NCBI RefSeq assembly: GCF_000421345.1
Contig: NZ_ATWV01000004.1
Span: forward strand, 1 to 64,000
Reading direction: 5' to 3'
Length of the DNA stretch: 64,000 nucleotides
Source: Treponema bryantii NK4A124
GTDB lineage: Bacteria > Spirochaetota > Spirochaetia > Treponematales > Treponemataceae
In this document: positions 36,222 through 45,900 of the stretch, piece by piece
Numbering within the stretch: the first letter of the stretch is position 1
How the letters are laid out: the number at the start of each line of letters is the position of its first letter
Translations under genes and position numbers: made by a program
Notes under the pieces: model-generated
Databases searched by the model: none
Told to the model about the DNA's origin: nothing
Seen by the model: the letters and a program-made list of their open reading frames with translations, nothing else

Positions 36222-37247
36222 TTATTTACTTTTTTGTAAAGCTTCTTCAATTCTATTTACGAAAGACTCGCCCCAGTATTCACAGAGCCTTTCGCGTGCC
36301 TGCGGCTGAAGTTCGGGGATAACCGATTCTTTCAATTGTTTAATATTATTTGCAAGATAAGAACAGCTTTGCAATTGCAGGGCTTCTTTTTGTGTTTGAG
36401 AATAACGATCAAGCGGAAGTTCTTTTACTGCCTGAAATAGAATTGTAAATACATTTGCTGTTGAACAGATTTTTTGCCAGCGATCCAGACTTGAAATTTT
36501 CTGGAACGAAGAAATTCCAGCATCTACATAATAGCGGTAAACTGGTTGTTTTATTCCTGCATATTTTTTTGCTTCATATGAAATAAAAAAGTATTGGAGA
36601 AAATCTTCTGCAAAAACACAGTTCGAAAAAGGAATATGAGAAAGTGCTTCAAGATAAGTTTCTCGCCTGATAAGTTTAGCCCATAAAAAGCCAGTATGAT
36701 TTTTCTGTACCAGAAAACCATCAAAAACTGCCTGCTCTGTAAGTACACCCTCATAGATCTTATTTGCGTTTTTCTGCATTTGAGAAACGCGTTTTTGAAT
36801 TATAGTATCAGAGATATTTTCTGTTGCAACAACCTCTGCTCCACCATGAACAATATCAGCCCCTGTACTAATTGCAGTTTCATAAAGGGCCTTTAGTGAA
36901 TCTGGTAAAAGTTCATCGTCACTATCCAGAATGATGATATAGGGACTGACTGCAGCTTCTATTGCCGTACGTCGTGCTTCCAGAAGTCCAATATTTGTTT
37001 TGTGCTCGCGATAAATTATACGGGCACGTGGGATTTTATGTTTTTTTCGAAACTGTTTTATAATTTTATAACAATCTCTGCCAGTCTCGTCAGTACCAGA
37101 ACTTCCATCGTTTACAACAATAATTTCCCATTCTGTGAACGTCTGAACTGCTACAGATTCCAGTGCCCGAAGCAGCGTACGTTCTGCGTTGAAAACAGGA
37201 ATACAGACAGAGACTTCAGGGAGTTTTCTTTTAGTCGCCAATTCCAA
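36222..37247 (-). CDS. Family 2 glycosyltransferase
   Basis: 341 residues. GT-A fold start VSVCIPVFNAERTLLRAL, nucleotide-binding VVNDGSSGTDE, and a DSDD metal motif (IIILDSDDELL). Adds a sugar to a surface polysaccharide or lipid; acceptor unknown. It overlaps the upstream lipoprotein gene by 17 bases. The stop codon abuts a GC-rich repeat. Confidence 0.9.
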   Translation of the reverse strand: MELATKRKLPEVSVCIPVFNAERTLLRALESVAVQTFTEWEIIVVNDGSSGTDETGRDCYKIIKQFRKKHKIPRARIIYREHKTNIGLLEARRTAIEAAVSPYIIILDSDDELLPDSLKALYETAISTGADIVHGGAEVVATENISDTIIQKRVSQMQKNANKIYEGVLTEQAVFDGFLVQKNHTGFLWAKLIRRETYLEALSHIPFSNCVFAEDFLQYFFISYEAKKYAGIKQPVYRYYVDAGISSFQKISSLDRWQKICSTANVFTILFQAVKELPLDRYSQTQKEALQLQSCSYLANNIKQLKESVIPELQPQARERLCEYWGESFVNRIEEALQKSK

Positions 37248-39030
37248 AATAAGTACCAGTAACAGCTGTAGCGTAAAAACTTACATTAACATCTACTGCT
37301 GAAATAGATTCATCAAGTAGATTTACAGTAACAACTCGATTCTTATTTTCACAGGTATTTGGATCTTTTGTAATTGGCGCATCAAGATCAATATAAACTC
37401 CGTCATCAACAACAACAAGAATATTATCATCAGGCCTTCTGGCAATAAACTTTCTTGCACCATAGAAATACTGATTTTCCTGATCTTTTGGTGGTGTTAT
37501 AGGAGAAGATTCCAAGAGCTCCCCGTTAGAGTTATAGGTATTTCCCAAGTACATTCCCAGATAATAGCTTCCATTTGTCCATGTAGATAATGAAAAACCA
37601 CTACTCAAATCTATTTTCGCAATACCACCTGCACTTACAATATTATAAATCGTTTTTTCAGAATTTAAGTAATTATTAGGTGAGTCAGTATTATTTTGAT
37701 ATTTATAACATGCTATATACAATGTGTTTCCAAATAGTTGAAGATCAGATGCCTGATAAGCTAGAGAACAAGTCTCTTCTTCATTTAAAGTAATTGTTCC
37801 ATCAGATTCAGAAAGTCTGTATTTTGTTAGTACAGAACCTTGAAGTTTAATCAAATAATCATTACCACCAATTGAAGTAACAATCAGAGATCTCCAATTA
37901 CTCACATAAAAATTTTGATTAGAATAATATGAAATTTCATTTGTAGAAAGATTCAATTTCACAAAATATTCACCATGTGCTGAATAACCACCTGTTCTTG
38001 CTATCTGTAATGGGAAATAAAGAGAGTTGTTATAATAAGTAAGACAATCAATTTTTATTATAGAACCTGCGTAATTTCCTTCAAAATCTCCCGGAAATTT
38101 CGCATGTATTAAATTGCTCAAACCTAGCCCCTGTGGTATACCTTCAGTTTTCGCTAATTTATAAATTTCTTCATTTTCAAAATAATAAATACAATCATCA
38201 GCAAAACAAAATGTATTTGAAGAAAACATCGGGCTTGTAATAGACTCTCCTCCTGAAATACTAGAAAACAAACTTGCTCCTGTTGTAAATGAAACAGATT
38301 TTGTTGTATCAATTACAAGTTTAGATTGTGCATTCTCCTGATATTTCAATACATTCTCAGCATCTCTTCCATTAAACAGTATAATTGGATGATTACTGTC
38401 TGGAGATAAAAATTGTTCCACAAAGAACTCTCTGCCATCCAGGCGGATTGTAACATTATTTGAGCCGCTTTTTACAACGAACTCGTCGGAGTAGCCTTCT
38501 ACAGTTTCTGAAAAAGTGCCAAGTCTTTCGTGCATGTGTTCCATCATTTCTGAGTATTCATCATCGGACATCTGAGAATATACTTCTCTAAATGCGTCTT
38601 CATCTATTTCTTCGCCAAACGTAAGAGCAACTTTTATCTTGATTTTACTACCAACGGGTATATTTTCAATTGAAATTGGAGTACCCACAGAAGTATCGAA
38701 AAAACTTTGAAGAGCAGCACAATACTCGTCTTCGGAATCAGCATTAACGATTGATTTTGAGAAATCTTTTTGTACACTTGTTTCAAAATTTCCAAGAGTA
38801 GAAACTTTAATACTCATTTTGTAAACCATGAAGTTATCAAAATCGCTACCGCTTGTATGTCTGATAGTTCGTGATACACTTCGATTTTTTGAAAGATTCT
38901 GTCCAAGATATCTTGCGACGCGGCCTGCATCTAAAGTAACTGAACCTTCCCCTTTCTGAGAAATACCGTTGCTGCATGAAAGAAAAAAAACAGAAAGAGT
39001 TATAAAAATCAAAGAGAGACGTATTTTCAT
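37231..39030 (-). CDS. Large lipoprotein of unknown function
   Basis: 599 residues; lipobox LSC (C19) followed by SNGIS. The mature protein is rich in Ser, Tyr and Asn; the second half has repeated LYIACY / SLYFPLQ-like strands that suggest a beta-propeller or similar repeat fold. TAGGAGA ribosome site. Its coupling to a glycosyltransferase suggests a surface role. Not otherwise recognised. Confidence 0.75.
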   Translation of the reverse strand: MKIRLSLIFITLSVFFLSCSNGISQKGEGSVTLDAGRVARYLGQNLSKNRSVSRTIRHTSGSDFDNFMVYKMSIKVSTLGNFETSVQKDFSKSIVNADSEDEYCAALQSFFDTSVGTPISIENIPVGSKIKIKVALTFGEEIDEDAFREVYSQMSDDEYSEMMEHMHERLGTFSETVEGYSDEFVVKSGSNNVTIRLDGREFFVEQFLSPDSNHPIILFNGRDAENVLKYQENAQSKLVIDTTKSVSFTTGASLFSSISGGESITSPMFSSNTFCFADDCIYYFENEEIYKLAKTEGIPQGLGLSNLIHAKFPGDFEGNYAGSIIKIDCLTYYNNSLYFPLQIARTGGYSAHGEYFVKLNLSTNEISYYSNQNFYVSNWRSLIVTSIGGNDYLIKLQGSVLTKYRLSESDGTITLNEEETCSLAYQASDLQLFGNTLYIACYKYQNNTDSPNNYLNSEKTIYNIVSAGGIAKIDLSSGFSLSTWTNGSYYLGMYLGNTYNSNGELLESSPITPPKDQENQYFYGARKFIARRPDDNILVVVDDGVYIDLDAPITKDPNTCENKNRVVTVNLLDESISAVDVNVSFYATAVTGTYFGIGD

Positions 39031-39152
39031 AAAAATCTCCTACATAGGTAATTGTTCATATAATTATACCTTATGTTTTTATAATCCGTCAAACTCTCGT
39101 GTTTTTTTTATGCTAGAAAACTATTACATCATAAGATGACAAAAACATTAAG

Positions 39153-39413
39153 GTGATTTATAATGCAAGTACTTTTACAAGAGAAGAAAATGAAAAATTC
39201 AGGAGTGATTATTTAGCCGTGAATTTACATGATTATGATATAAGATACGAGGCTCTCCAGGAAGGTGCAGCAATTGGCGAACAGAAAAAAGCCATAGAAA
39301 GTGCAATGAACTTTCTGAACGAAGGCGATTCTCCTGAAAAAGTAGCTCGTTGCATTGGTTTACCTTTGGAAGAAGTAAAACAACTTGCTGAAAAAATTGA
39401 AAAAAAACAATAA
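39153..39413 (+). pseudogene. C-terminal remnant of a Rpn/PD-(D/E)XK transposase-like gene
   Basis: An 86-codon GTG-initiated frame whose end (YEALQEGAAIGEQKKAIESA, then EKVARCIGLPLEEVKQLAE) matches the helical tail of Rpn-type recombination-promoting nuclease genes, which have G-x-x-x-G-rich repeats and a closing LSLEEI-like helix. The nuclease domain is missing and no ribosome site is seen. Probably a decayed fragment. Confidence 0.6.
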
Positions 39414-39422
39414 CAACACATA

Positions 39423-39461
39423 ATGAATAAGGGCTGGTCTAAAAGACCAGCCCTTATTCAT
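39423..39461. terminator. Bidirectional intrinsic terminator
   Basis: Perfect 18-bp stem 39423-39440 / 39444-39461 with loop AAA; core GGGCTGGTCT / AGACCAGCCC, flanked by A/T. It separates the plus-strand remnant from the convergent alsT. Confidence 0.9.
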
Positions 39462-39482
39462 ATATTTCTATATTATTTTCGA

Positions 39483-40901
39483 CTAGAGTTTTGGATACTT
39501 ATCAAAGTATGCCTTAGTCTCTTTAGCAACTAATCCGCTCAAAACAAGCAGAGAGATACAGTTTGGAATTGCCATGAGACCGTTTGTAATATCAGCAATT
39601 GTCCATACTGCAGAGATTGTCATGTAAGGTCCGATTGCAACTGCGATGATGTAGAGCCAGCGGTAAACCTTAACTACAGCCATGTTTCCGCCAGTCAAAT
39701 ATTCAAGACATTTTTCTGAGTAGTAGTCCCAGCCAAGAATTGTTGTAAATGCAAAGAATACGAGACAGAGCATAAGAAGGAACTGAACAGAAATATTGTC
39801 ACCACCAAGAATTGCAGAGAAAGCTTGAGAAGTAAGAGCCGCACCAGTTGCGCCAGAATTCCATACATCTCCACCAGCAAGTACGATAGAAAGACCAGTC
39901 ATTGTACAGATGATAAGAGTATCAATTACAGTACCAGTCATGTTTACCATACCCTGCTCAACAGGTTCATCAGTCTGAACGGCAGCAGCAGCGATTGGAG
40001 CAGAACCAAGACCTGCCTCGTTAGAGAAGATACCGCGGGCAATACCCTTCTGCATAGCCATGCGGATGATTGTTCCGGCAGCAGCACCTGCAATTGCCTT
40101 AACACCAGTGTCTACACCAAAAGCACCCTTGAAAATCAGAGCGAAGGCAGCTGGAACTCGAGTAGCATTCATAATGATTACAGAAACACCAAGGAATACA
40201 TAAATAATAGCCATTACAGGAACAACCTTTTCTGCAACCTTAGAAATACGCTTAAGACCGCCAATTACAACAAGTGCAGTTGCGATTGTGATGATTGCGC
40301 CACCAATTACTGTAGCCCATGTATAATCATTTCCAAAAAGAGTGAAAGCAATGTGTTCTTTATTTGCATCGAATGCGTTCTGAACAGCACCACAAATACC
40401 GTTTACCTGAGTAAATGTACCGATTCCAAAAAGACCTACGAGAGTTCCGAAAATTGCAAAGAGAATTGCAAGCCACTTCCAGTTCTTACCCATACCCTTT
40501 TCAATTACATAGAAAGGTCCACCAAGAACGTGACCGTCTTCCTTAACCTCGCGGTACTTAATAGAAAGCATACATTCTGCATACTTTGTTGCAGTTCCAA
40601 GAAGGGCAGCAACCCACATCCAGAAGAGGGCACCAGGACCACCGGCAAGAATAGCAGTAGCAACACCTACGATGTTACCAGTACCAATTGTTGCAGAAAG
40701 GGCTGTACAAAGTGCAGAGAAGCCTGAAAGCTCTCCTTTTCCTTCGTTTTCTTTGAAGATGCTCTTAAAAGCACGTCCGAGCTTTGTAAACTGAATACCG
40801 CGTGTCGCAATTGTCATTACGATACCAGTAACAAGAATGAGGGCGATTGTTGGGATTCCCCATACAATGTCGTCGATAGTGTTTAGGATTTGTTCAAACA
40901 T
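39483..40901 (-). CDS. alsT: Sodium:amino acid (alanine/glycine) symporter
   Basis: 472 residues, 10-11 membrane helices, AGCS family. Signature regions GTGNIVGVATAI and GGPGALFWMW near the N-terminus, and RGIFSNEAGLGSAPIAAA. It imports alanine or glycine with Na+. A glycine riboswitch and terminator lie in the leader on the same strand, which supports glycine as a substrate. AAAGGGG ribosome site 8 bases before the ATG. Confidence 0.93.
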   Translation of the reverse strand: MFEQILNTIDDIVWGIPTIALILVTGIVMTIATRGIQFTKLGRAFKSIFKENEGKGELSGFSALCTALSATIGTGNIVGVATAILAGGPGALFWMWVAALLGTATKYAECMLSIKYREVKEDGHVLGGPFYVIEKGMGKNWKWLAILFAIFGTLVGLFGIGTFTQVNGICGAVQNAFDANKEHIAFTLFGNDYTWATVIGGAIITIATALVVIGGLKRISKVAEKVVPVMAIIYVFLGVSVIIMNATRVPAAFALIFKGAFGVDTGVKAIAGAAAGTIIRMAMQKGIARGIFSNEAGLGSAPIAAAAVQTDEPVEQGMVNMTGTVIDTLIICTMTGLSIVLAGGDVWNSGATGAALTSQAFSAILGGDNISVQFLLMLCLVFFAFTTILGWDYYSEKCLEYLTGGNMAVVKVYRWLYIIAVAIGPYMTISAVWTIADITNGLMAIPNCISLLVLSGLVAKETKAYFDKYPKL

Positions 40902-40917
40902 GTTGTTTGTCCCCTTT

Positions 40918-40954
40918 AAAAAAATTAAGAGCTGGCTCTCAAAAACCAGCTCCC
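40918..40954 (-). terminator. Riboswitch-linked terminator before alsT
   Basis: On the minus strand GGGAGCTGG and CCAGCTCTT pair (7 bp plus two wobbles, 40927-40954), then TTAATTTTTTT. It lies 17 bases before the alsT start and is the likely expression platform of the upstream glycine aptamer. Confidence 0.8.
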
Positions 40955-40988
40955 TAAAGAGTAAACAGAACGTATATATTTTATATTG

Positions 40989-41090
40989 CTCCGTCCCTTA
41001 TGCCTGAGATATCAGAAACTTCTTACAGAAATATGCAGGAAGATTTCCTAACCCTTCGGCGTCCTGCGGGAATGCAGGAACTCTCCAGAG
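40989..41090 (-). promoter_or_regulatory. Glycine riboswitch (single aptamer)
   Basis: Read on the minus strand: P1 CTCTG pairs with CGGAG; the conserved GGAGAG; P2 TCCTGC/GCAGGA; the conserved CGCCGAAGG; a P3 arm (AGGAAA ... GTTTCT); and CTCAGGCATAAGGGAC. These are the invariant elements of the gcvT-type glycine aptamer. Only one aptamer is seen, followed by a terminator and an AGCS symporter gene, a common target of this class. Glycine binding should decide terminator formation; the sign (on or off) is not clear from sequence. Confidence 0.9.
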
Positions 41091-41091
41091 A

Positions 41092-41163
41092 AGGTGTGGA
41101 TAGGAGTCGAACCTACCAATGATGGTTTTGCAGACCAGTCCCTTACCGCTTGGGTACCACACC
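41092..41163 (-). tRNA. tRNA-Cys (GCA anticodon)
   Basis: Minus strand: acceptor GGTGTGG/CCACACC, D arm with AAGCGGTAAGGG, anticodon loop CTGCAAA giving GCA, T arm GTAGG-TTCGACT-CCTAT. CCA is not encoded. One base separates its 3' end from P1 of the glycine riboswitch. Confidence 0.93.
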
Positions 41164-41180
41164 AAAAAAAATGTATGTTT

Positions 41181-41209
41181 AATATATAGAAGATAGAGGG
41201 GATTGTCAA
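41181..41209 (-). promoter_or_regulatory. Strong promoter of tRNA-Cys / riboswitch / alsT
   Basis: Minus strand TTGACA (41204-41209), 17 bp, TATATT (41181-41186). Start expected near 41174, about 11 bases before the tRNA. No terminator separates the tRNA from the riboswitch and there is no room for a second promoter. Confidence 0.75.
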
Positions 41210-41211
41210 TA

Positions 41212-41811
41212 CTACATACCTTTTTTCCAGGCTTCTTCCAGAACAGATTTTAGGGAGGCAGTGAAGAAGGTTTGCAGGCACTGGCGGAAGATTTCTTTGT
41301 CCAGGTCTACGCTGTGGCGGATGTACCAGATAATCTGGGAACTTAAGAGATTTGAATAGCTGTAGCCTACAAAGGATTTTAAGTCTTCAGAAAATGTAAC
41401 TTTGTTCTGGCTGCCATAATATTCAATTGTTGCCCTTACAAAATCAAGCAGATCTTTTTCAAAAATGATTTTGAGCTGCTGTTCTCCCAGCGACTCGTAA
41501 GCACACTGGCAGAAAGCCTGATTTTTATCAATATAATCGAGAACGAAATCCATTGCCTGAGGAATTGTCGCATTAGCATTATGAAAAGAATCTACAATAT
41601 TCTGCACTTCGCGCGAGTAGGTATAAGAAAGCAGATCATAGTTATTTTCAAAATGATAATAGAATGTATTGCGGTTGATATTGCAGGCCGCAACAATATC
41701 CTGCACGGTAATTTTTGAGAAAGGTCTGTCTTTTATCAGCTTTTTGAGTGCCTCAGCCATCTGATTTTTTGTTTCTGAAGGAGTTTCGCTCATACATTCA
41801 TTATTAGACAT
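41212..41811 (-). CDS. TetR/AcrR-family repressor
   Basis: 199 residues. Helix-turn-helix at about 18-62 (ITVQDIVAACNINRNTFYYHFENNYDLL). It is divergent from and 53 bases away from the RND efflux operon, which it most likely represses. A start at M7 (41793) is possible because the ATG at 41811 overlaps an operator-like palindrome. The C-terminal ligand domain is of the usual size. Confidence 0.9.
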   Translation of the reverse strand: MSNNECMSETPSETKNQMAEALKKLIKDRPFSKITVQDIVAACNINRNTFYYHFENNYDLLSYTYSREVQNIVDSFHNANATIPQAMDFVLDYIDKNQAFCQCAYESLGEQQLKIIFEKDLLDFVRATIEYYGSQNKVTFSEDLKSFVGYSYSNLLSSQIIWYIRHSVDLDKEIFRQCLQTFFTASLKSVLEEAWKKGM

Positions 41812-41872
41812 TCTCTAAAATTTGTCTATTGTCTTAGAACTTTGATTTTATTAAATTTGTTAGTATGGTCAA
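41805..41872. promoter_or_regulatory. Divergent tetR / efflux promoters with operator palindrome
   Basis: Plus strand: TTGTCT (41829-41834), 17 bp, TAAATT (41852-41857), start at about 41864, i.e. at the ATG of the fusion-protein gene. Minus strand: TTGACC (41867-41872), 16 bp, TAAAAT (41845-41850). The inverted repeat TAGACA-12-TGTCTA (41805-41828) borders the plus -35 box and is a candidate repressor site. Confidence 0.55.
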
Positions 41873-42983
41873 ACAACTTCGAAAGAATAAATTTCTCCGT
41901 TATGCCGTATTTGCTGCTGCGGCTGTTTTTTTTGTATTTATCACTATTCTCGTAACACGTAAAAAGCCTTTGCCGGAAAAGGAAGATGCCCTGCCGGCAG
42001 TTGTCATTCAAAAACCTGTTAACGGAAATCTTGTAGAAGCCGTTACCATTTCCGGCTATGTAGAAGCAAATGCTATGATTCCGGTTGTTCCCTTTGTTTC
42101 AGGAACAATTATTGACTACCCTGCCCGTGCCGGAGACTTTGTAGAAAAAGATACCCTTCTTGCTAAGATTGATGATGCACCTTTCCGCCAGCAGTTAAAA
42201 CAGGCAGAGGCTGCTTACTTTGCTGCCAGAAGTACTTTTGACAGAATTGAAAAACTTTTTAAGGCAGGTTCCACAAGTCAGCAGAATTATGATTCTGCTA
42301 AGGCCCAGGCAGATGCATCTAAAGCCCAGTACGACCTTGCAAAACTTCAGGTTGATTACACGGAGGTTCGTGCCCCTGTAGACGGAACAATTCTGATTGC
42401 AGACCAGGCTGTAGGTGACATTGGAAATCAGAGTCAACCGATTGCTGTTCTTGCAGACCTTTCAAATCAGGTTGTACGCCTTAAGGTACCTGAAAAATAT
42501 TACGACCTTTTTACCCTCGAACGCGAAAATCTTTCTGTAAAGGTAACCCGCCCTGCAGAAAAGAATATGTTTGAAGATGCAGTTACTACAGCTACTATAG
42601 AAAACATTGCTCCCTACGTTTCTCCGGAAAGCAAAAACTTTATGGTTGTCTGTAAGCTTGACCAGGCAGCAGAACGCTTTCGTCCCGGAATGTTTGTAAA
42701 GGTTCAGGTTGCTTATAAGACTTATGAAAATGTTCCGCTTATAGCTCTTAAAGCCCGCAAGATGGATGGTTCTTTCTATATTTATGATGAAAACACAAAG
42801 ACAGTAAAATTTGTTGAAGGTGATAACTTTCCTAACGATGGAGAAAATTTCATTGTACCGGAAGAGTACCGCAATTCTTATATAGTAATGGATGGTCAGA
42901 ACTTTGTATTCGACGGCCAGAAGGTTCGTCTTTTTGAAGAAGCACTTAAGGAAGCCCAGGCCGGTGCAGTTAGTGGAGAATAA
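41865..42983 (+). CDS. RND efflux membrane-fusion protein
   Basis: 372 residues. N-terminal anchor helix (about 15-33), lipoyl-type hairpin halves (VSGTIIDYPARAGDFVEKDTLLA; EVRAPVDGTILIADQAVGD), a coiled coil about 105-150, and a beta-barrel domain. It links the inner-membrane pump to the outer-membrane channel. No ribosome site; promoter starts at the ATG. First gene of a four-gene efflux operon. Confidence 0.92.
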   Translation: MVKQLRKNKFLRYAVFAAAAVFFVFITILVTRKKPLPEKEDALPAVVIQKPVNGNLVEAVTISGYVEANAMIPVVPFVSGTIIDYPARAGDFVEKDTLLAKIDDAPFRQQLKQAEAAYFAARSTFDRIEKLFKAGSTSQQNYDSAKAQADASKAQYDLAKLQVDYTEVRAPVDGTILIADQAVGDIGNQSQPIAVLADLSNQVVRLKVPEKYYDLFTLERENLSVKVTRPAEKNMFEDAVTTATIENIAPYVSPESKNFMVVCKLDQAAERFRPGMFVKVQVAYKTYENVPLIALKARKMDGSFYIYDENTKTVKFVEGDNFPNDGENFIVPEEYRNSYIVMDGQNFVFDGQKVRLFEEALKEAQAGAVSGE

Positions 42984-42986
42984 CAA

Positions 42987-45900
42987 ATGAAGGTTTCTGA
43001 GTTTTCGGTAAAACATCCTGTAATCATCACAATGCTTCTTATTGTACTCGCCGCTTTTGGTTTTTATTCGCTGAGCGGCATGCGTACAGAATTCATGGAA
43101 GATATTTCCATGCCTCAGGCAATTGTTTATACAGTATATCCGGGTGCAAGTGCAGAAGATGTTGAAAATGATATTACCAAGGTTCTCGAGGATTCTTTTG
43201 TTACCCTGCCCCACTTTAAGGCAATAGATTCAACTTCTTCAAATTCCCTCAGCTGGATTTTAATTACCTATGCGGATGGCTACGATCCTTACGATCAGCT
43301 TACAGAGCTGCGCAATAGAATTTCTGAACTCGTAGAACAGCTGCCAGACGGAATTTCCGGAGAGCCTCGTGCCCTCGTCGGCGGAATGTCTATGGTTCCA
43401 ATCATCAGCTTTTCTGCCAGCTCCGGTCAGGATTCTGCCCGCCTTACCCAGTACCTTCAGGACGAGCTTACACCTCTTCTTACCCAGATTGATGGTGTTT
43501 CACAGGTTTCGATAGACGGCGGAAAAGAGCTTGCCGTAAACATAAAGCTGGATGTAGATGCCCTTACTTCAAAAGGAATTGCAGTTTCTACAGTTTATCA
43601 GGTTTTGAATTACGGCAATGTTACCCTGCCGCTTGGTAGTGCAAGTTATCAGGACAGGGCAATTCAGGTTCGCTATGCCGGTGGTTTTAATTCTCTTAAT
43701 GATGTAAGAAATCTTCCGGTTGGAGTAGCAGACGGTTCTACAATAATCCGCCTTAGTGATGTAGCAGATGTTAGTCTCTCCTACCCTGAACAAAACATAA
43801 CAGTTTCTGACGGCCGCGTTCCACTTACAATTGTAAACGTAACAAAGCGACTCGACGGAGATACGGTAAAAATCTTAAAGAAAGTTAAGAAGGCAATTGC
43901 CGACTGCGAAAGAAATACAAACGGTGCAGTTAAATTTCATATCATCAGTGACGACAGCCGTCAGGTTTATGCTTCTCTTAAGGCCGTAATTCAAAGCGGT
44001 ATTCTCGGTGTAGTTTTTGCTGTTCTTGTAATTCTGCTTTTTATGGCAGACTGGCGCGCAACCCTTACAATCAGTCTTTCAATTCCTCTTTGTATTTTGT
44101 TCAGTCTGATTGGACTTCGCATTCTGGATATTTCCCTCAACCTTATGACTCTTTCAGGTCTGGTTATTTCTCTTGGTATGGTAGTTGATGGCTCCACGGT
44201 TATGCTGGATCAGATTTACCGCTATTACAAACGCCGCGACCAGGAAACCGGCGAAATGGAATACACAGTTACCCAGAGTATCTACAAGGGCTGGGACGAA
44301 GTTTCTGCTTCTATTCTGGCCAGTGCCGCAACAACCATCGTTGTATTTATTCCGATTGCAATGCTGGGCGGACTGATTGGAAGCGTACTTCACGCCGTTG
44401 CCGTTACAATCATTCTTGCGATTTTCTCTTCTTTCCTTGTTGCGGTTGTTATTGTTCCATATCTCTTAAAACTCTTTCTTTCTGAAAAGGGGCCAAAGAT
44501 TCGGGGCAAACCACGAAAGTTCGACCGTGCCATGGACAAGTTCGAACGCATTTACCGCAAGGTACTTGTTATTGCCCTCAACAACCGTGGCTTTGTAGTT
44601 CTCGTTGCAGTTTTCCTTTTAGTATTCTCCGGCTTTATTGCCCTGCGTCTTGGCATTGCCTTTATTCCTTCAACAGATTCTGGTGATTTTTATATTTCTA
44701 CAGAATTCCCTATGGGAACCCAAAAAGAGCAGACTCACGAAAAAATGCTTATTGCCCAGGACCTGCTTTACAGATATGTTCCTGAAATTGATAATGTAGT
44801 AATTTATGAAGGCCAGGGAGATTCTTCTAACTTCTCTTCTGTTTCTACTCCTCACTACAGCTACACCCACGTGGTACTTGTACCGGTTGCAGAACGAAAG
44901 CGGGATGTTCACGACATTATGCTGCAGGTGCAGGAGGTCTGGTCTGCCGTTCTTCCAGACTCAAAGGTTTCTGTGCAGAATGGTGGTTTTGATAAACTCG
45001 TAGGTTATGTTTCTGACGGCGGTGGCTACGGAATCACTTTGATTTCGGAGGACTTGAATGTGCTTTATGAGACGGCCAGCCGTATTAAAGATTTTCTGGA
45101 GACAGATCCCGAGGTTGTAACAGCCAAGCTCGATACCGACTTTGATACAAGCACTATGATTATTGATATGAGCCAGGAATATCTGAGCTCTCTTGGTATT
45201 ACAAGTTATGAGGCAGGAATTACTTCTGCCATTCTCTTTCAGGGAATGGACTGCGGCCGCTACAAGGATCTGGAAAGCGGAAAACGCTACGACCTGAAAA
45301 TCACTTCGAATATTACAGATAAAAACATTACTGCAGATGATATTTCTAATCTGCACATAGTTACTCAGAATGGGCAGAATGTTTCTTTTGCAAATCTTTC
45401 TGATATCCGTGTGGAAAAATCTATTTCGCAGATTAACCATTCAGACCGGGCAAAAAAAATTACGATTACTGCATCTCTGGTTAGCGAAGACACAAGCGGT
45501 GTCTCACAGCGTGTAAATCAGTTTATTGCAAATAATCCTCTGCCTAACGGAGTAAAATCTAAGGCCGGTGGTATTATGGCCCTTATCGGCGACATGATTA
45601 CTCCTATGATTTCTGCTCTCCTTATTGCTGTCTTTCTGGTTTACACCGTTATGGTTATTCAGTTTGAAAGATTTAAGCAGCCGCTTTTGATTATGGTAAC
45701 AATTCCTTTCTGTTTTATTGGTGTTGTTGCTGGACTTTTGATGTTCGGTTCAACTCTCAACCTGCTCTCCCTTCTTGGTTTGATTTCGCTTGCGGGTGTT
45801 GTTGTAAACAACGGAATTATTCTGGTAGATTATATTAATCAGCTGAGAGTACAACGACGTCAGGTTATTGCAAAGACAAAGGGAACTCAAAACCGCGACG

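Noticed and set aside
39153-39413. Toxin-antitoxin or intact transposase at the Rpn-like frame
   Set aside because: Only the helical tail remains; nuclease residues and any partner gene are absent.
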